A stretch of 64,000 nt of DNA, from assembly GCF_003697165.2 (NCBI RefSeq), contig NZ_CP033092.2, forward strand, positions 1,550,001 through 1,614,000. Direction: 5' to 3'. The translations under genes were made by a program, and so were the position numbers. Source of the stretch: Escherichia coli DSM 30083 = JCM 1649 = ATCC 11775 (GTDB taxonomy: Bacteria; Pseudomonadota; Gammaproteobacteria; Enterobacterales; Enterobacteriaceae). The notes beneath the pieces were generated by a model that did no database searches, had not been told where the DNA came from, and saw only the letters and a list, made by a program, of their open reading frames with translations. Positions 1-6,370 of the stretch are shown here, piece by piece; the stretch's first letter is position 1, and each line of letters starts with the position of its first letter.

Positions 1-6
1 TAATCA

Positions 7-1458
7 ATGGCTACGTGGCAACAGGGTATTAATTCTGGTGGGTTTCTGGCTGGCATCGGTACGCAAAATGAGAATGCGCCAAAGGCAAGCGACATTAACG
101 CAACGCTTGGTCTGATCCGCGAAAACAATGAACTGGCTCGATCAGGTGCAAATAACGTTGCTCTGACAGGTCTTCGTGGTCTGGCTGGAGTTGCTGATAT
201 TTATAAGCAGCAGCAAAAGCAGGAGCGTAAAGCGGCATTCCAGAAAGGTTATGCGGATGCTTATGCGTCCGGCGACAGGGAGCAGATGCGTAATCTTATT
301 ACAGCATTCCCCGAAGAGTTTGAGGAAGTCCGTAAAGGCATGGGGTATGTCGATGACGCCCAGCGGGATGATTTTGGCAATCTGGCGCTTAAGGCTCAGG
401 TCGCTTCGTCGCTTGGTCCGGGTGCATTTGGCAGGTTCATGATGGATAACGAAAAGGAGATGCGTCGTTTAGGTATCCCTCCAGAAACTATTGCGGAAAT
501 GCAGGTTAATGACCCGCAGGGCTTCCAGCACTTCGCAGGTAATCTGGCACTATTTTCTCTCGGTCATGAGAAGTATTTCGATATCAAAGATCAAATGGAA
601 GGTCGGGATATTGAGCGTGGCAAGTTGGCAGAGACGATTCGCAGCAATAAAGCTGGGGAAGGTTTAAAGGCGCAAAGCATTGCTGTTAGCCGTGAAAACT
701 CCCTGCGCACTGCTGGAGGTGCTGTTCCTGCATCTGTTAAAGAATATCAATATTTCAACAGCCTGTCTCCAGAGCAACAAAAGACATATCTTCGTGTTCG
801 AGGTCGTCCTGATGCTGGCGGGGAGAATGTTGTGCAACTGGCAGATGGCAGAACGGTAACGGTTGGTAGGAAGCTTCACGGCGCTGGTGCTAATGCGTTC
901 TACGAAGGAATAGACAACGAGGGCAATATGATTCGCGTCCCCGCCAGTTCTATTGCTGCTCCGGCTACATCGGCAGCTAATGCACAGAATTACGAAATGA
1001 AGAAAGATCTTGATGCAATTTCTGGCGCATCAATTGACGATCTTGGCTTCATGACAGGTATTACAGGTTCTTCAGGTTCTTTTGCTCTTGGTGCAGATAT
1101 TCGTAGCAGGGCATCTGGTGTTGAGGAGAGGAGGCTATACAACGCTGCACAGCGAATCATGGGCAAAATGCAAAATCAGGGGATTGCAGCAGCCCGAGAT
1201 ATGGGGGCATCTGGCATCAACACCGAAGCAGAGGCCAATAGGTATTTTCAGGGTATGCCAAAGCCTGATTTCTCAAGTCCTGAAGCGCTGCAACAATCAA
1301 TGCGCGACATTCAGCAATATACCGACAATTACAACCAGCAATATAACGTTAATGTTGGTAATGGCGGGAAGAAATCATCAAGGCAACAGCCAGCTACTCA
1401 GCAATCAGCAGGAGGTAGCTACACGTCAAAATCAGGCATTCAATTTACGGTGGAATGA
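7..1458 (+). CDS. 20: P22 gp20-like DNA injection (ejection) protein
   Basis: This 483-residue protein corresponds to gp20 of P22-type podoviruses, a virion protein ejected with the DNA that helps carry the genome across the cell envelope. The N-terminus (MATWQQGINSGGFLAG) resembles what I recall of P22 gp20, and the length is close to the P22 protein (about 470 residues). It is rich in Ala, Gly, Gln and Asn, lacks a signal peptide, and has a low-complexity Asn/Gln/Ser tail, as expected for ejected proteins. Its stop codon overlaps the start of the next gene (ATGATGA), so the two are translationally coupled, matching the 7-20-16 order of P22; gene 7 would lie just left of the window. Family assignment is by sequence memory and synteny, not by a search. 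Confidence 0.85.
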   Translation: MATWQQGINSGGFLAGIGTQNENAPKASDINATLGLIRENNELARSGANNVALTGLRGLAGVADIYKQQQKQERKAAFQKGYADAYASGDREQMRNLITAFPEEFEEVRKGMGYVDDAQRDDFGNLALKAQVASSLGPGAFGRFMMDNEKEMRRLGIPPETIAEMQVNDPQGFQHFAGNLALFSLGHEKYFDIKDQMEGRDIERGKLAETIRSNKAGEGLKAQSIAVSRENSLRTAGGAVPASVKEYQYFNSLSPEQQKTYLRVRGRPDAGGENVVQLADGRTVTVGRKLHGAGANAFYEGIDNEGNMIRVPASSIAAPATSAANAQNYEMKKDLDAISGASIDDLGFMTGITGSSGSFALGADIRSRASGVEERRLYNAAQRIMGKMQNQGIAAARDMGASGINTEAEANRYFQGMPKPDFSSPEALQQSMRDIQQYTDNYNQQYNVNVGNGGKKSSRQQPATQQSAGGSYTSKSGIQFTVE

Positions 1459-3470
1459 TGAAAGTAACTGCAAATGGTAAGACATTTACCTTTCCTGATG
1501 GTACGAGCACGGAAGATATTGGGTCCGCCATTGATGAGTATTTTGCTGGTCAGTCAGCGCCAACACAACAAGGTGTTCAGCAATCGCCAGCAGACAACTC
1601 ACTTGCATCAGGATATGCACAGCTTGCCACTCAGCAGAAGGAAGGACTAGATCGCTCTGCTGAGCAAGGGGCTGTTTTAGGTGCTGCAATGCGCGATGCC
1701 GTTACCGGTGAAAGCCGAATGACACCAGAAATGGAGAGACTGCAAAATGTTGGGGCTGCCCCTGAGTTGAACTCACTAAGCATGGATGCCCTGAAGGCTG
1801 GATGGTCTCAACTTTTCGGCTCCGACGCGTCTCAGGAAAAGATTCTTCAGAGTATGGGGGCGAAATTAAGGCAGGATGAGAAGGGTAACACTATCGTTTC
1901 CCTGCCATCCGGTGATTATGCCCTGAACAAGCCAGGTTTATCACCGCAAGACCTGACTTCGTTTCTTGCTAATGCGTTAGCGTTCACACCAGCGGGCAGG
2001 GCTGGAACGGTGCTTGGTGCCATAGGGAAATCAGCTGCTACAGATTTAGCACTACAGGGTGGCACCAGCCTTGCTGGCGGAGAAGATATTGATCCTGCAC
2101 AAACGGTAATTTCTGCTGGCATTGGTGGTGTTGGCAAGGGGCTGGAAAATACAGTTAGTGCGGTTTCCAGGGCTGTTCGCGGTGAGATGTCACCGGAAGC
2201 AAAGGCTGCTGTCGATTTTGCGTCGGAAAGAAACCTGCCGTTAATGACCAGTGACACGCTGAAAGATAAAACCTTTATGCAGAGTCAGGCTCAGACATTA
2301 GGCGAAAGAGTTCCTTTTTTTGGAACCGGTAAGAATCGGCTGAATCAACAACAAGCACGAGAAAATTTAGTCAGAACATTTAGCGATGGTCTGGGTGGCA
2401 TTTCTGATAAACAGCTTTATGAATCTGCGACTAAAGGGCAACAAAAATTCATTGAGGCAGCAGGAAAGCGATATAACCGCATAATTGACGCTATGGGGGA
2501 TACCCCTGTCGATCTCTCAAACACGGTAAAAGCTATCGACAATCAGATTGCCGTGTTAAGCCGCCCGGGCAAATCTCAGGATAGAGCCGCGGTAAAAGTC
2601 TTGCAGCAATTTAAAGACGATATCACCAGCGGACCCAATGACCTGCGTCTGGCGAGAGAAAACAGAACTGACCTTCGAAAGCGGTTCATGAATTCAAACG
2701 AGACTGTTGATAAAGACACGCTCCAGAAAGCCAGCGATATTGTCTACAAGGCATATACAGCGGATATGAAAAAAGCAGTATCCCAAAAACTAGGCTCAGA
2801 AGAAGCTGCCAATATGTCTAGGGTTGATCGCTCATGGGCTAGATTCAATGACATGATGGGAAGAACGCGCGTTCAAAAGGCAATAGCCAGCGGCAAGGCT
2901 ACACCTGAGGATGTAACAAAACTCGTTTTTAGCCAAAACCCATCAGAACGTTCTCAGCTTTACATGCTTCTGGATGACAATGGTAGGCAAAACGCACGAG
3001 CAGCCATAGTTCAGAATGCTGTAGATAAGGCGACTGATCCGTCTGGAAATATTAGTGTTGAAAAGTTTATTAATGCGTTACACCGGAACAGGAAGCAATC
3101 AGCAACTTTCTTTAAAGGCGTACATGGAAAGGAACTGGACGGCGTTATTAAATACCTCAACGATACAAGACACGCGGCAAAAGCGAACGTTCAAAACTTA
3201 AATGGTCAGCAGCTTTATGGATTGTTAGTTGGTGGTGGCATCATAAACGCAGCAGTATTAGCGGGGATGCTAAAAACGGCTGCGTTTGTTGTTCCTGCTG
3301 CTGGTGTCGTAGGAGGAGCTGCGAAGGCATACGAAAGCCCTGTTATACGAAATGCCTTGTTACGTCTGGCAAATACGCCAAAAGGTAGCACAGCATATGA
3401 CAGAGCGATCAGTACGGTCACACAATCGCTCACCAGAGTCGCACAGGCATCACAAAAAGAAGCTCAATAA
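1455..3470 (+). CDS. 16: P22 gp16-like DNA injection (ejection) protein
   Basis: A 671-residue protein corresponding to gp16 of P22-like phages, the ejected protein needed for DNA entry into the cell. The N-terminus (KVTANGKTFTFPDGTS) is the typical gp16 start. P22 gp16 is about 609 residues, so this one is longer. A hydrophobic Ala/Gly-rich stretch near residues 590-625 (LLVGGGIINAAVLAGML, then FVVPAAGVVGGAA) may interact with membrane. Two ATG codons are adjacent (1455 and 1458); either could be used and both overlap the stop of the preceding gene. It is the last rightward late gene before the accessory block, as in P22, where gene 16 precedes immI. Confidence 0.85.
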   Translation: MMKVTANGKTFTFPDGTSTEDIGSAIDEYFAGQSAPTQQGVQQSPADNSLASGYAQLATQQKEGLDRSAEQGAVLGAAMRDAVTGESRMTPEMERLQNVGAAPELNSLSMDALKAGWSQLFGSDASQEKILQSMGAKLRQDEKGNTIVSLPSGDYALNKPGLSPQDLTSFLANALAFTPAGRAGTVLGAIGKSAATDLALQGGTSLAGGEDIDPAQTVISAGIGGVGKGLENTVSAVSRAVRGEMSPEAKAAVDFASERNLPLMTSDTLKDKTFMQSQAQTLGERVPFFGTGKNRLNQQQARENLVRTFSDGLGGISDKQLYESATKGQQKFIEAAGKRYNRIIDAMGDTPVDLSNTVKAIDNQIAVLSRPGKSQDRAAVKVLQQFKDDITSGPNDLRLARENRTDLRKRFMNSNETVDKDTLQKASDIVYKAYTADMKKAVSQKLGSEEAANMSRVDRSWARFNDMMGRTRVQKAIASGKATPEDVTKLVFSQNPSERSQLYMLLDDNGRQNARAAIVQNAVDKATDPSGNISVEKFINALHRNRKQSATFFKGVHGKELDGVIKYLNDTRHAAKANVQNLNGQQLYGLLVGGGIINAAVLAGMLKTAAFVVPAAGVVGGAAKAYESPVIRNALLRLANTPKGSTAYDRAISTVTQSLTRVAQASQKEAQ

Positions 3471-3487
3471 CTGGCAGCCACGGATGG

Positions 3488-3838
3488 CTAATTTTTATTC
3501 TTTGATCTCGTCCACAGGTAAAGAAGAGCAATGGCAAGACAGGAAACAGAGAATAGATAACCTACCTCATATGGTGCGCCAAAAAAATTAGCTATTGATA
3601 CGGGCAAAAAAGCCGAAGCGATCAGAATTGAAAGGCAAAAAATAAGCCCAGTAACATAGTTTATTAAACTCTTAAATGAGAAACGTTTTGCTTGATTTAC
3701 GGTCTCAGCGAGTGATCGCTTAACGATGGATAAAAGCAAATAGATGGCGACAGTAGCTAATGCCCCTTTCCACCAGTCTGGATATAGTTTTGCGACAATC
3801 AGCCCAAGGAAAACCATGATGACAGACTGAGCATTCAC
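3488..3838 (-). CDS. Four-TM membrane protein at the sieA position of a P22-like prophage
   Basis: A 116-residue protein starting at GTG, preceded by a strong Shine-Dalgarno (AAGGAGGT, minus strand, about 3843-3850). Four hydrophobic segments are visible at about residues 5-19, 25-41, 60-82 and 92-109, so it should be a small inner-membrane protein with little exposed mass. I do not recognise the family. In P22 the leftward gene between 16 and mnt is sieA, whose inner-membrane product excludes superinfecting phages. This gene has the same place and orientation but is shorter than SieA (about 160 residues). Superinfection exclusion is therefore an inference from position only. Its stop lies 18 bp from the stop of the gp16-like gene on the other strand. 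Confidence 0.6.
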   Translation of the reverse strand: MNAQSVIMVFLGLIVAKLYPDWWKGALATVAIYLLLSIVKRSLAETVNQAKRFSFKSLINYVTGLIFCLSILIASAFLPVSIANFFGAPYEVGYLFSVSCLAIALLYLWTRSKNKN

Positions 3839-4013
3839 ACCAACCTCCTTAGTTTTGCGCAGGATACCAGATGATGTATAGGAGTGGGAGTAAAGTTAGT
3901 CGGTGATAGAACGGTGGTTGCATAATGATATCACGTGACGTAAACTTATTGCGCATAGCGTGTATTCAATGGATGCATAGCTATTGATAATCTCCGATAA
4001 GAAGGAGGTTTGT

Positions 4014-4580
4014 ATGAGCAATGAGACTAATGGGATTGATGAAATGTTTAGCTTGAACGCTGCCAAAGCTGGAGTCGCAATAGGTTTGCTATTACAGCAA
4101 GCTTCTGCGTTCAGTTGTGAGGTGGTTGTTACTGATAACGTTCAGCACGCTTACCATCAATCCTCATTCAGCAGTGAACGGGCTAATGATGAGCTTCATG
4201 AGGCGGTGTCTTCGATTAAAGAATTGTCTCGAATGCTGAAATACGCTTATCGTGTTCTTGCAAACGCTACCGATGAGAATGTAGACAATGTGTTGTCTAT
4301 CATTGAACCAGAAAAGTCTCGATTGATAGAGCATCAATTGAGAGGACTTGAAGGGGCAATGAAATCGGTATTCAAAGAAGCTTCTGCTGATTTTAAAGAG
4401 ATCGCAAGAGATATCTATATCGTTGTTGCTGATGCCAGATCTGCCGTAACCAACCTGAATAGTCTTATTAAACAACGCTCATGTGTTCCGGTTGTTTTTG
4501 ATAGTTCCGTAGATATGGCTGGTTTGCGTGCGCTTGCTGAGCACGGGACTCGTGTGTTTCACTCTGGTAACTTCCACTGA
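4014..4580 (+). CDS. Unrecognised 188-aa protein, candidate antitoxin for the YafO-like toxin
   Basis: ATG at 4014 follows a near-perfect Shine-Dalgarno (AAGGAGG, 4002-4008); an in-frame start further upstream at 3984 lacks one, so the 188-residue form is preferred. After an Ala/Leu-rich N-terminal segment (about residues 16-35) most of the protein looks helical, with charged heptad-like stretches at about residues 55-80 and 95-145 that could form coiled coils. I do not recognise a family, and it is not like YafN (Phd/YefM type, about 97 residues), the usual partner of YafO. Its stop is 8 bp before the YafO-like toxin gene, whose ribosome-binding site overlaps this stop, so the two form an operon ending at a terminator. 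An antitoxin role is inferred from this arrangement alone. Confidence 0.55.
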   Translation: MSNETNGIDEMFSLNAAKAGVAIGLLLQQASAFSCEVVVTDNVQHAYHQSSFSSERANDELHEAVSSIKELSRMLKYAYRVLANATDENVDNVLSIIEPEKSRLIEHQLRGLEGAMKSVFKEASADFKEIARDIYIVVADARSAVTNLNSLIKQRSCVPVVFDSSVDMAGLRALAEHGTRVFHSGNFH

Positions 4581-4588
4581 GGTAAAAC

Positions 4589-5038
4589 ATGCAAGTAACC
4601 GTGGAATATAATCAGGATAGTTTTGACTATTTTTTCTCCCCGGTTTTTGTTGAGTTTCCTGATTTAAAACAAACACTTGTAGATGATTTTATCATCTACA
4701 AGTCTACGGGAACGTTGCCCAGCTATTTTGGCAGAGACACCTCTTATCATCGACCTCCTGATATTGAAGATGCAGGCCTTATGCACCTTCATTTAGCAAT
4801 TGGTGAAAATAAATTTGAGCCAATAAAAAATGGCACAGATATCAGCACACCGCAAAAGTTGCAGTGGCATAAAACATCCAATACCGCTCTCGTTTATGCA
4901 CAAAATCTTTTTGATGAGAACAGGTATTCATTGATTGCTCTTTTTCATCCTGTAGCTCACATGTCTGCTAACAATCATAATAGAATGAGAGTGTTAGCAG
5001 GGTATGCGAGAGACTTTAGAAACACTATGTTTGACTAA
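4589..5038 (+). CDS. YafO-family mRNA interferase toxin (prophage-borne)
   Basis: A 149-residue protein that, from memory of E. coli YafO (132 residues), keeps its main blocks in order: an 'F-I-x-Y-K ... G-x-L-P' segment followed by FGRD (about residues 32-50), a 'HLHLA' strand near 68-72, an 'LVYAQ-x-x-FDE' block near 104-113, and a C-terminal 'N-x-x-M ... A-x-x-F-R' helix. YafO toxins cleave mRNA on translating ribosomes and are normally paired with YafN; here the upstream partner is different. The Shine-Dalgarno (GAGGT) overlaps the stop of the upstream gene. The coding sequence contains an 11-bp perfect hairpin at 4676-4702, and the stop codon is built into a downstream terminator. The family is fairly sure; activity in this copy is not shown. 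Confidence 0.75.
   Translation: MQVTVEYNQDSFDYFFSPVFVEFPDLKQTLVDDFIIYKSTGTLPSYFGRDTSYHRPPDIEDAGLMHLHLAIGENKFEPIKNGTDISTPQKLQWHKTSNTALVYAQNLFDENRYSLIALFHPVAHMSANNHNRMRVLAGYARDFRNTMFD
4676..4702 (+). other. Perfect 11-bp hairpin inside the YafO-like toxin gene
   Basis: CTTGTAGATGA (4676-4686), loop TTTTA, then TCATCTACAAG (4692-4702): a perfect 11-bp inverted repeat within codons of the toxin's N-terminal third. No U-tract follows, so it is not an ordinary terminator. It could affect translation or mRNA processing, or be a protein-binding palindrome; this is inference. Confidence 0.6.
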
Positions 5039-5061
5039 ACCCACCGTCAGGTGGGTTTTTT
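5038..5061 (+). terminator. Rho-independent terminator of the YafO-like operon
   Basis: AACCCACC (5038-5045), loop GTCA, GGTGGGTT (5050-5057), followed by T residues to 5061. The first base belongs to the toxin's stop codon, so the toxin operon ends immediately. Confidence 0.85.
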
Positions 5062-5086
5062 ATAAGGAGTAATCATGATTTACCCA

Positions 5087-5623
5087 TCAAACAACCCACC
5101 AGTTTGCCTGATTGGATGCCAGCCTTGCAGTTTTTATGGAATTAATTATGCCATGCTCAAGAGCCTTGTTAGCATCCAAAATGGTCGAGTCTGCTATCAG
5201 GGATGCCCACCTAATATGGGTTCCGATGTCGATATTGAACGTCTCAACGAAGCGATCAAGATCGTTATCGAGGCATTTCCCGTACTCTCTCAATCTGGCA
5301 TGGTCGGCGGCTGGGGAGGCAAAGCACCATAATAGAGGATGTAACAGGAATCTTGATAATGGGTTTGCGAAACGTTCTGAGCCAGCCAGGAAAACGATAT
5401 TAGCTATGGATTCAACATTGCTTATGTTGTGAGTTCTAACGGTAACAGGGAGTGACTTAAGAAAGTTATACGCAGTAAAGCCAGCAGCAGTTTCCCCTCC
5501 CTGACTTGATATATGGATATTTAATTCAGTTGCGCCTTGAGATAATGCGGTGAGACAGTGGTTCTGAAGTTGCCCAACAGTGGCAGTGTTAACAGGGCAT
5601 AAGAAATGAATTGTGTGCAGCAT
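5087..5623 (-). CDS. ClpP-like serine protease coupled to the Mnt-like repressor
   Basis: A 178-residue protein with the ClpP/crotonase-like fold signature. A 'SSQGG' turn (about residues 39-43) matches the glycine-rich oxyanion strand of ClpP. S72 in 'VESIAN' corresponds to the nucleophilic serine, H95 in 'LLHP' to the catalytic histidine, and 'A-x-x-A-L-E-H-G-I-I-N' near 151-161 resembles the ClpP C-terminal block; D145 is a candidate for the third triad residue. The ATG shares its A with the stop of the Mnt-like gene (TAATG), so the protease is made together with the repressor. It sits in immI, not among head genes, which argues against a capsid-maturation role. Regulated proteolysis of a phage or host factor is a possible function but is inference. 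Confidence 0.7.
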   Translation of the reverse strand: MLHTIHFLCPVNTATVGQLQNHCLTALSQGATELNIHISSQGGETAAGFTAYNFLKSLPVTVRTHNISNVESIANIVFLAGSERFANPLSRFLLHPLLWCFASPAADHARLREYGKCLDNDLDRFVETFNIDIGTHIRWASLIADSTILDANKALEHGIINSIKTARLASNQANWWVV

Positions 5624-5871
5624 TATTTTTCATCCTTAGCATACATGGTCTTTAGCGTCTCAAGTAGCGCCTCTTTGAATTTATCAGCTTCTTGCTGAGC
5701 AAATGACTCAACTGACTTTGGCGACCTATCTTCATCAATCGCGGCTTGCAAAATCATGACGATCTCGGAGTTAACAGAGCGACCATTTTTTGATGCTCTG
5801 ACAGCAAGAGCCTCGCGTAAAGATTCAGGGATTCTTACCGTAGTTGGAGAAATTGACACACCCTTTGCCAT
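5623..5871 (-). CDS. Mnt-like ribbon-helix-helix repressor
   Basis: The 82-residue protein (ATG at 5871 behind AAGGTG; an open frame continues upstream to 5913 without a good ribosome-binding site) has the layout of P22 Mnt (83 residues). Residues about 8-50 form an Arc/Mnt ribbon-helix-helix domain with 'NGRSVNSEI', nearly identical to the Arc and Mnt signature. A C-terminal helix ending 'LLETLKTMY' resembles the Mnt tetramerisation coiled coil. In P22 Mnt represses the ant promoter during lysogeny and keeps the antirepressor silent. The gene is divergent from the Arc-like gene, with a 12-bp inverted repeat between them, and is coupled to a ClpP-like protease gene downstream, an arrangement I do not know from P22. 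Confidence 0.85.
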   Translation of the reverse strand: MAKGVSISPTTVRIPESLREALAVRASKNGRSVNSEIVMILQAAIDEDRSPKSVESFAQQEADKFKEALLETLKTMYAKDEK

Positions 5872-5894
5872 ATAACACCTTTGGTATTCAATTT

Positions 5895-5947
5895 GATAGC
5901 AAAGTGTATGCAAAAAAATTTTGACTAGATATACTCACTTTGCTATC
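5895..5947. promoter_or_regulatory. Candidate Arc/Mnt-type operator pair
   Basis: GATAGCAAAGTG (5895-5906) and its exact reverse complement CACTTTGCTATC (5936-5947) flank the divergent intergenic region of the Mnt-like and Arc-like genes. Symmetry continues imperfectly inward (TAT ... ATA). The right half overlaps the -10 of the rightward promoter and the left half lies near the leftward start, so occupancy could control both directions. Binding by the two ribbon-helix-helix proteins is inferred from position. Confidence 0.65.
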
Positions 5948-5949
5948 TT
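5921..5949 (+). promoter_or_regulatory. Pant-like promoter for the arc-orf-ant operon
   Basis: TTGACT (5921-5926) and TATCTT (5944-5949) are 17 bp apart, close to the sigma70 consensus. The -10 hexamer overlaps the right arm of the inverted repeat, as expected for a repressor-controlled promoter. It reads into the Arc-like gene starting at 5986. Confidence 0.65.
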
Positions 5950-5985
5950 TTGTATTCGAAAAGAGTTGTTTGCGTGGAGGGTAAC

Positions 5986-6138
5986 ATGGAGAAAGAAATA
6001 AGTAAGATTTTGGTAAGGATGCCGCAGTCGTTAAAGGATGCTATCGGTAGCAGGGCAAAGGAAGAGTGCAGGTCGTTTAACTCAGAGGTTATCAAGCGCC
6101 TGATAGACAGCCTGAAGAGAGAGGGGGTAACGGTGTGA
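5986..6138 (+). CDS. Arc-like ribbon-helix-helix repressor
   Basis: A 50-residue protein matching P22 Arc (53 residues) in length and design. An N-terminal strand 'KILVRMP' is followed by two helices containing 'RSFNSEVIKRL', equivalent to the 'RSVNSEIYQRV' of Arc. The start at ATG 5986 is fixed by GGAGG at 5977-5981; an in-frame start upstream at 5950 would lie inside the promoter. In P22, Arc shuts down the ant operon shortly after infection. It is the first gene of a rightward operon with the small GTG ORF and the antirepressor. The next ORF begins at GTG overlapping its TGA. Confidence 0.85.
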   Translation: MEKEISKILVRMPQSLKDAIGSRAKEECRSFNSEVIKRLIDSLKREGVTV

Positions 6139-6308
6139 TTCGCTTGGATGCAGTAGTCAAAGAGATTGCGATTACCATTTTAAGACCAAATTTTGTTCAT
6201 GGCGAATCATTTGGCACGAACGAAAAATTGAGAAGAGAAAGAGTATTCAGTGGCAAGCGCACGTTTTCAGAAGTGATGCTTGATGCGGCAAAGAAATCAA
6301 AACAGTGA
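6135..6308 (+). CDS. 57-aa coupled ORF between arc and ant
   Basis: GTG at 6135 overlaps the stop of the Arc-like gene (GTGA), and the frame stays open for 57 codons to the TGA at 6306-6308. The product is basic and contains 'TNEKLRRERVFSGKRTFSE', suggesting a small helical or nucleic-acid-binding protein, but I recognise no family. Coupling to arc, and absence of long stops or repeats, support it being translated. Its 3' end coincides with the hairpin that would terminate the antisense sar RNA. P22 itself has arc followed directly by ant, as far as I recall, so this would be an added gene. Confidence 0.5.
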   Translation: MIRLDAVVKEIAITILRPNFVHGESFGTNEKLRRERVFSGKRTFSEVMLDAAKKSKQ

Positions 6309-6370
6309 AGCCCCAACTGCTGGAACAGTCAGGGCTTCGGTTGTCGGTAAATCCGTGGAGAAAAACCAAC
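6300..6370 (-). ncRNA. sar: Candidate sar antisense RNA over the ant ribosome-binding site
   Basis: P22 makes a ~69-nt sar RNA from a promoter in early ant, antisense to the arc-ant junction, which blocks ant translation. Here the minus strand has TATACT (plus 6377-6382), predicting a start near 6370. Downstream lies a strong hairpin (GAAGCCC 6307-6313 with GGGCTTC 6332-6338, inner stem ACTG/CAGT), followed on the minus strand by ACTGTTTTG. The expected RNA is about 70 nt and covers the GGAG at 6357-6360. The -35 is poor. Identity rests on this structure and on synteny. Confidence 0.55.

Noticed and set aside
5075..5332. 85-codon rightward ORF with a good AAGGAG ribosome-binding site after the toxin terminator
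   Set aside because: It lies almost wholly antisense to the ClpP-like gene, whose motifs are convincing. The product is Cys/Gly/Pro-rich without any family signature. The ribosome-binding site may be a leftover from a gene that once followed here.
5087..5623. ClpP-like protein as prohead maturation protease
   Set aside because: It is separated from head genes, transcribed opposite to the late operon and coupled to the Mnt-like repressor, so a capsid role is unlikely.
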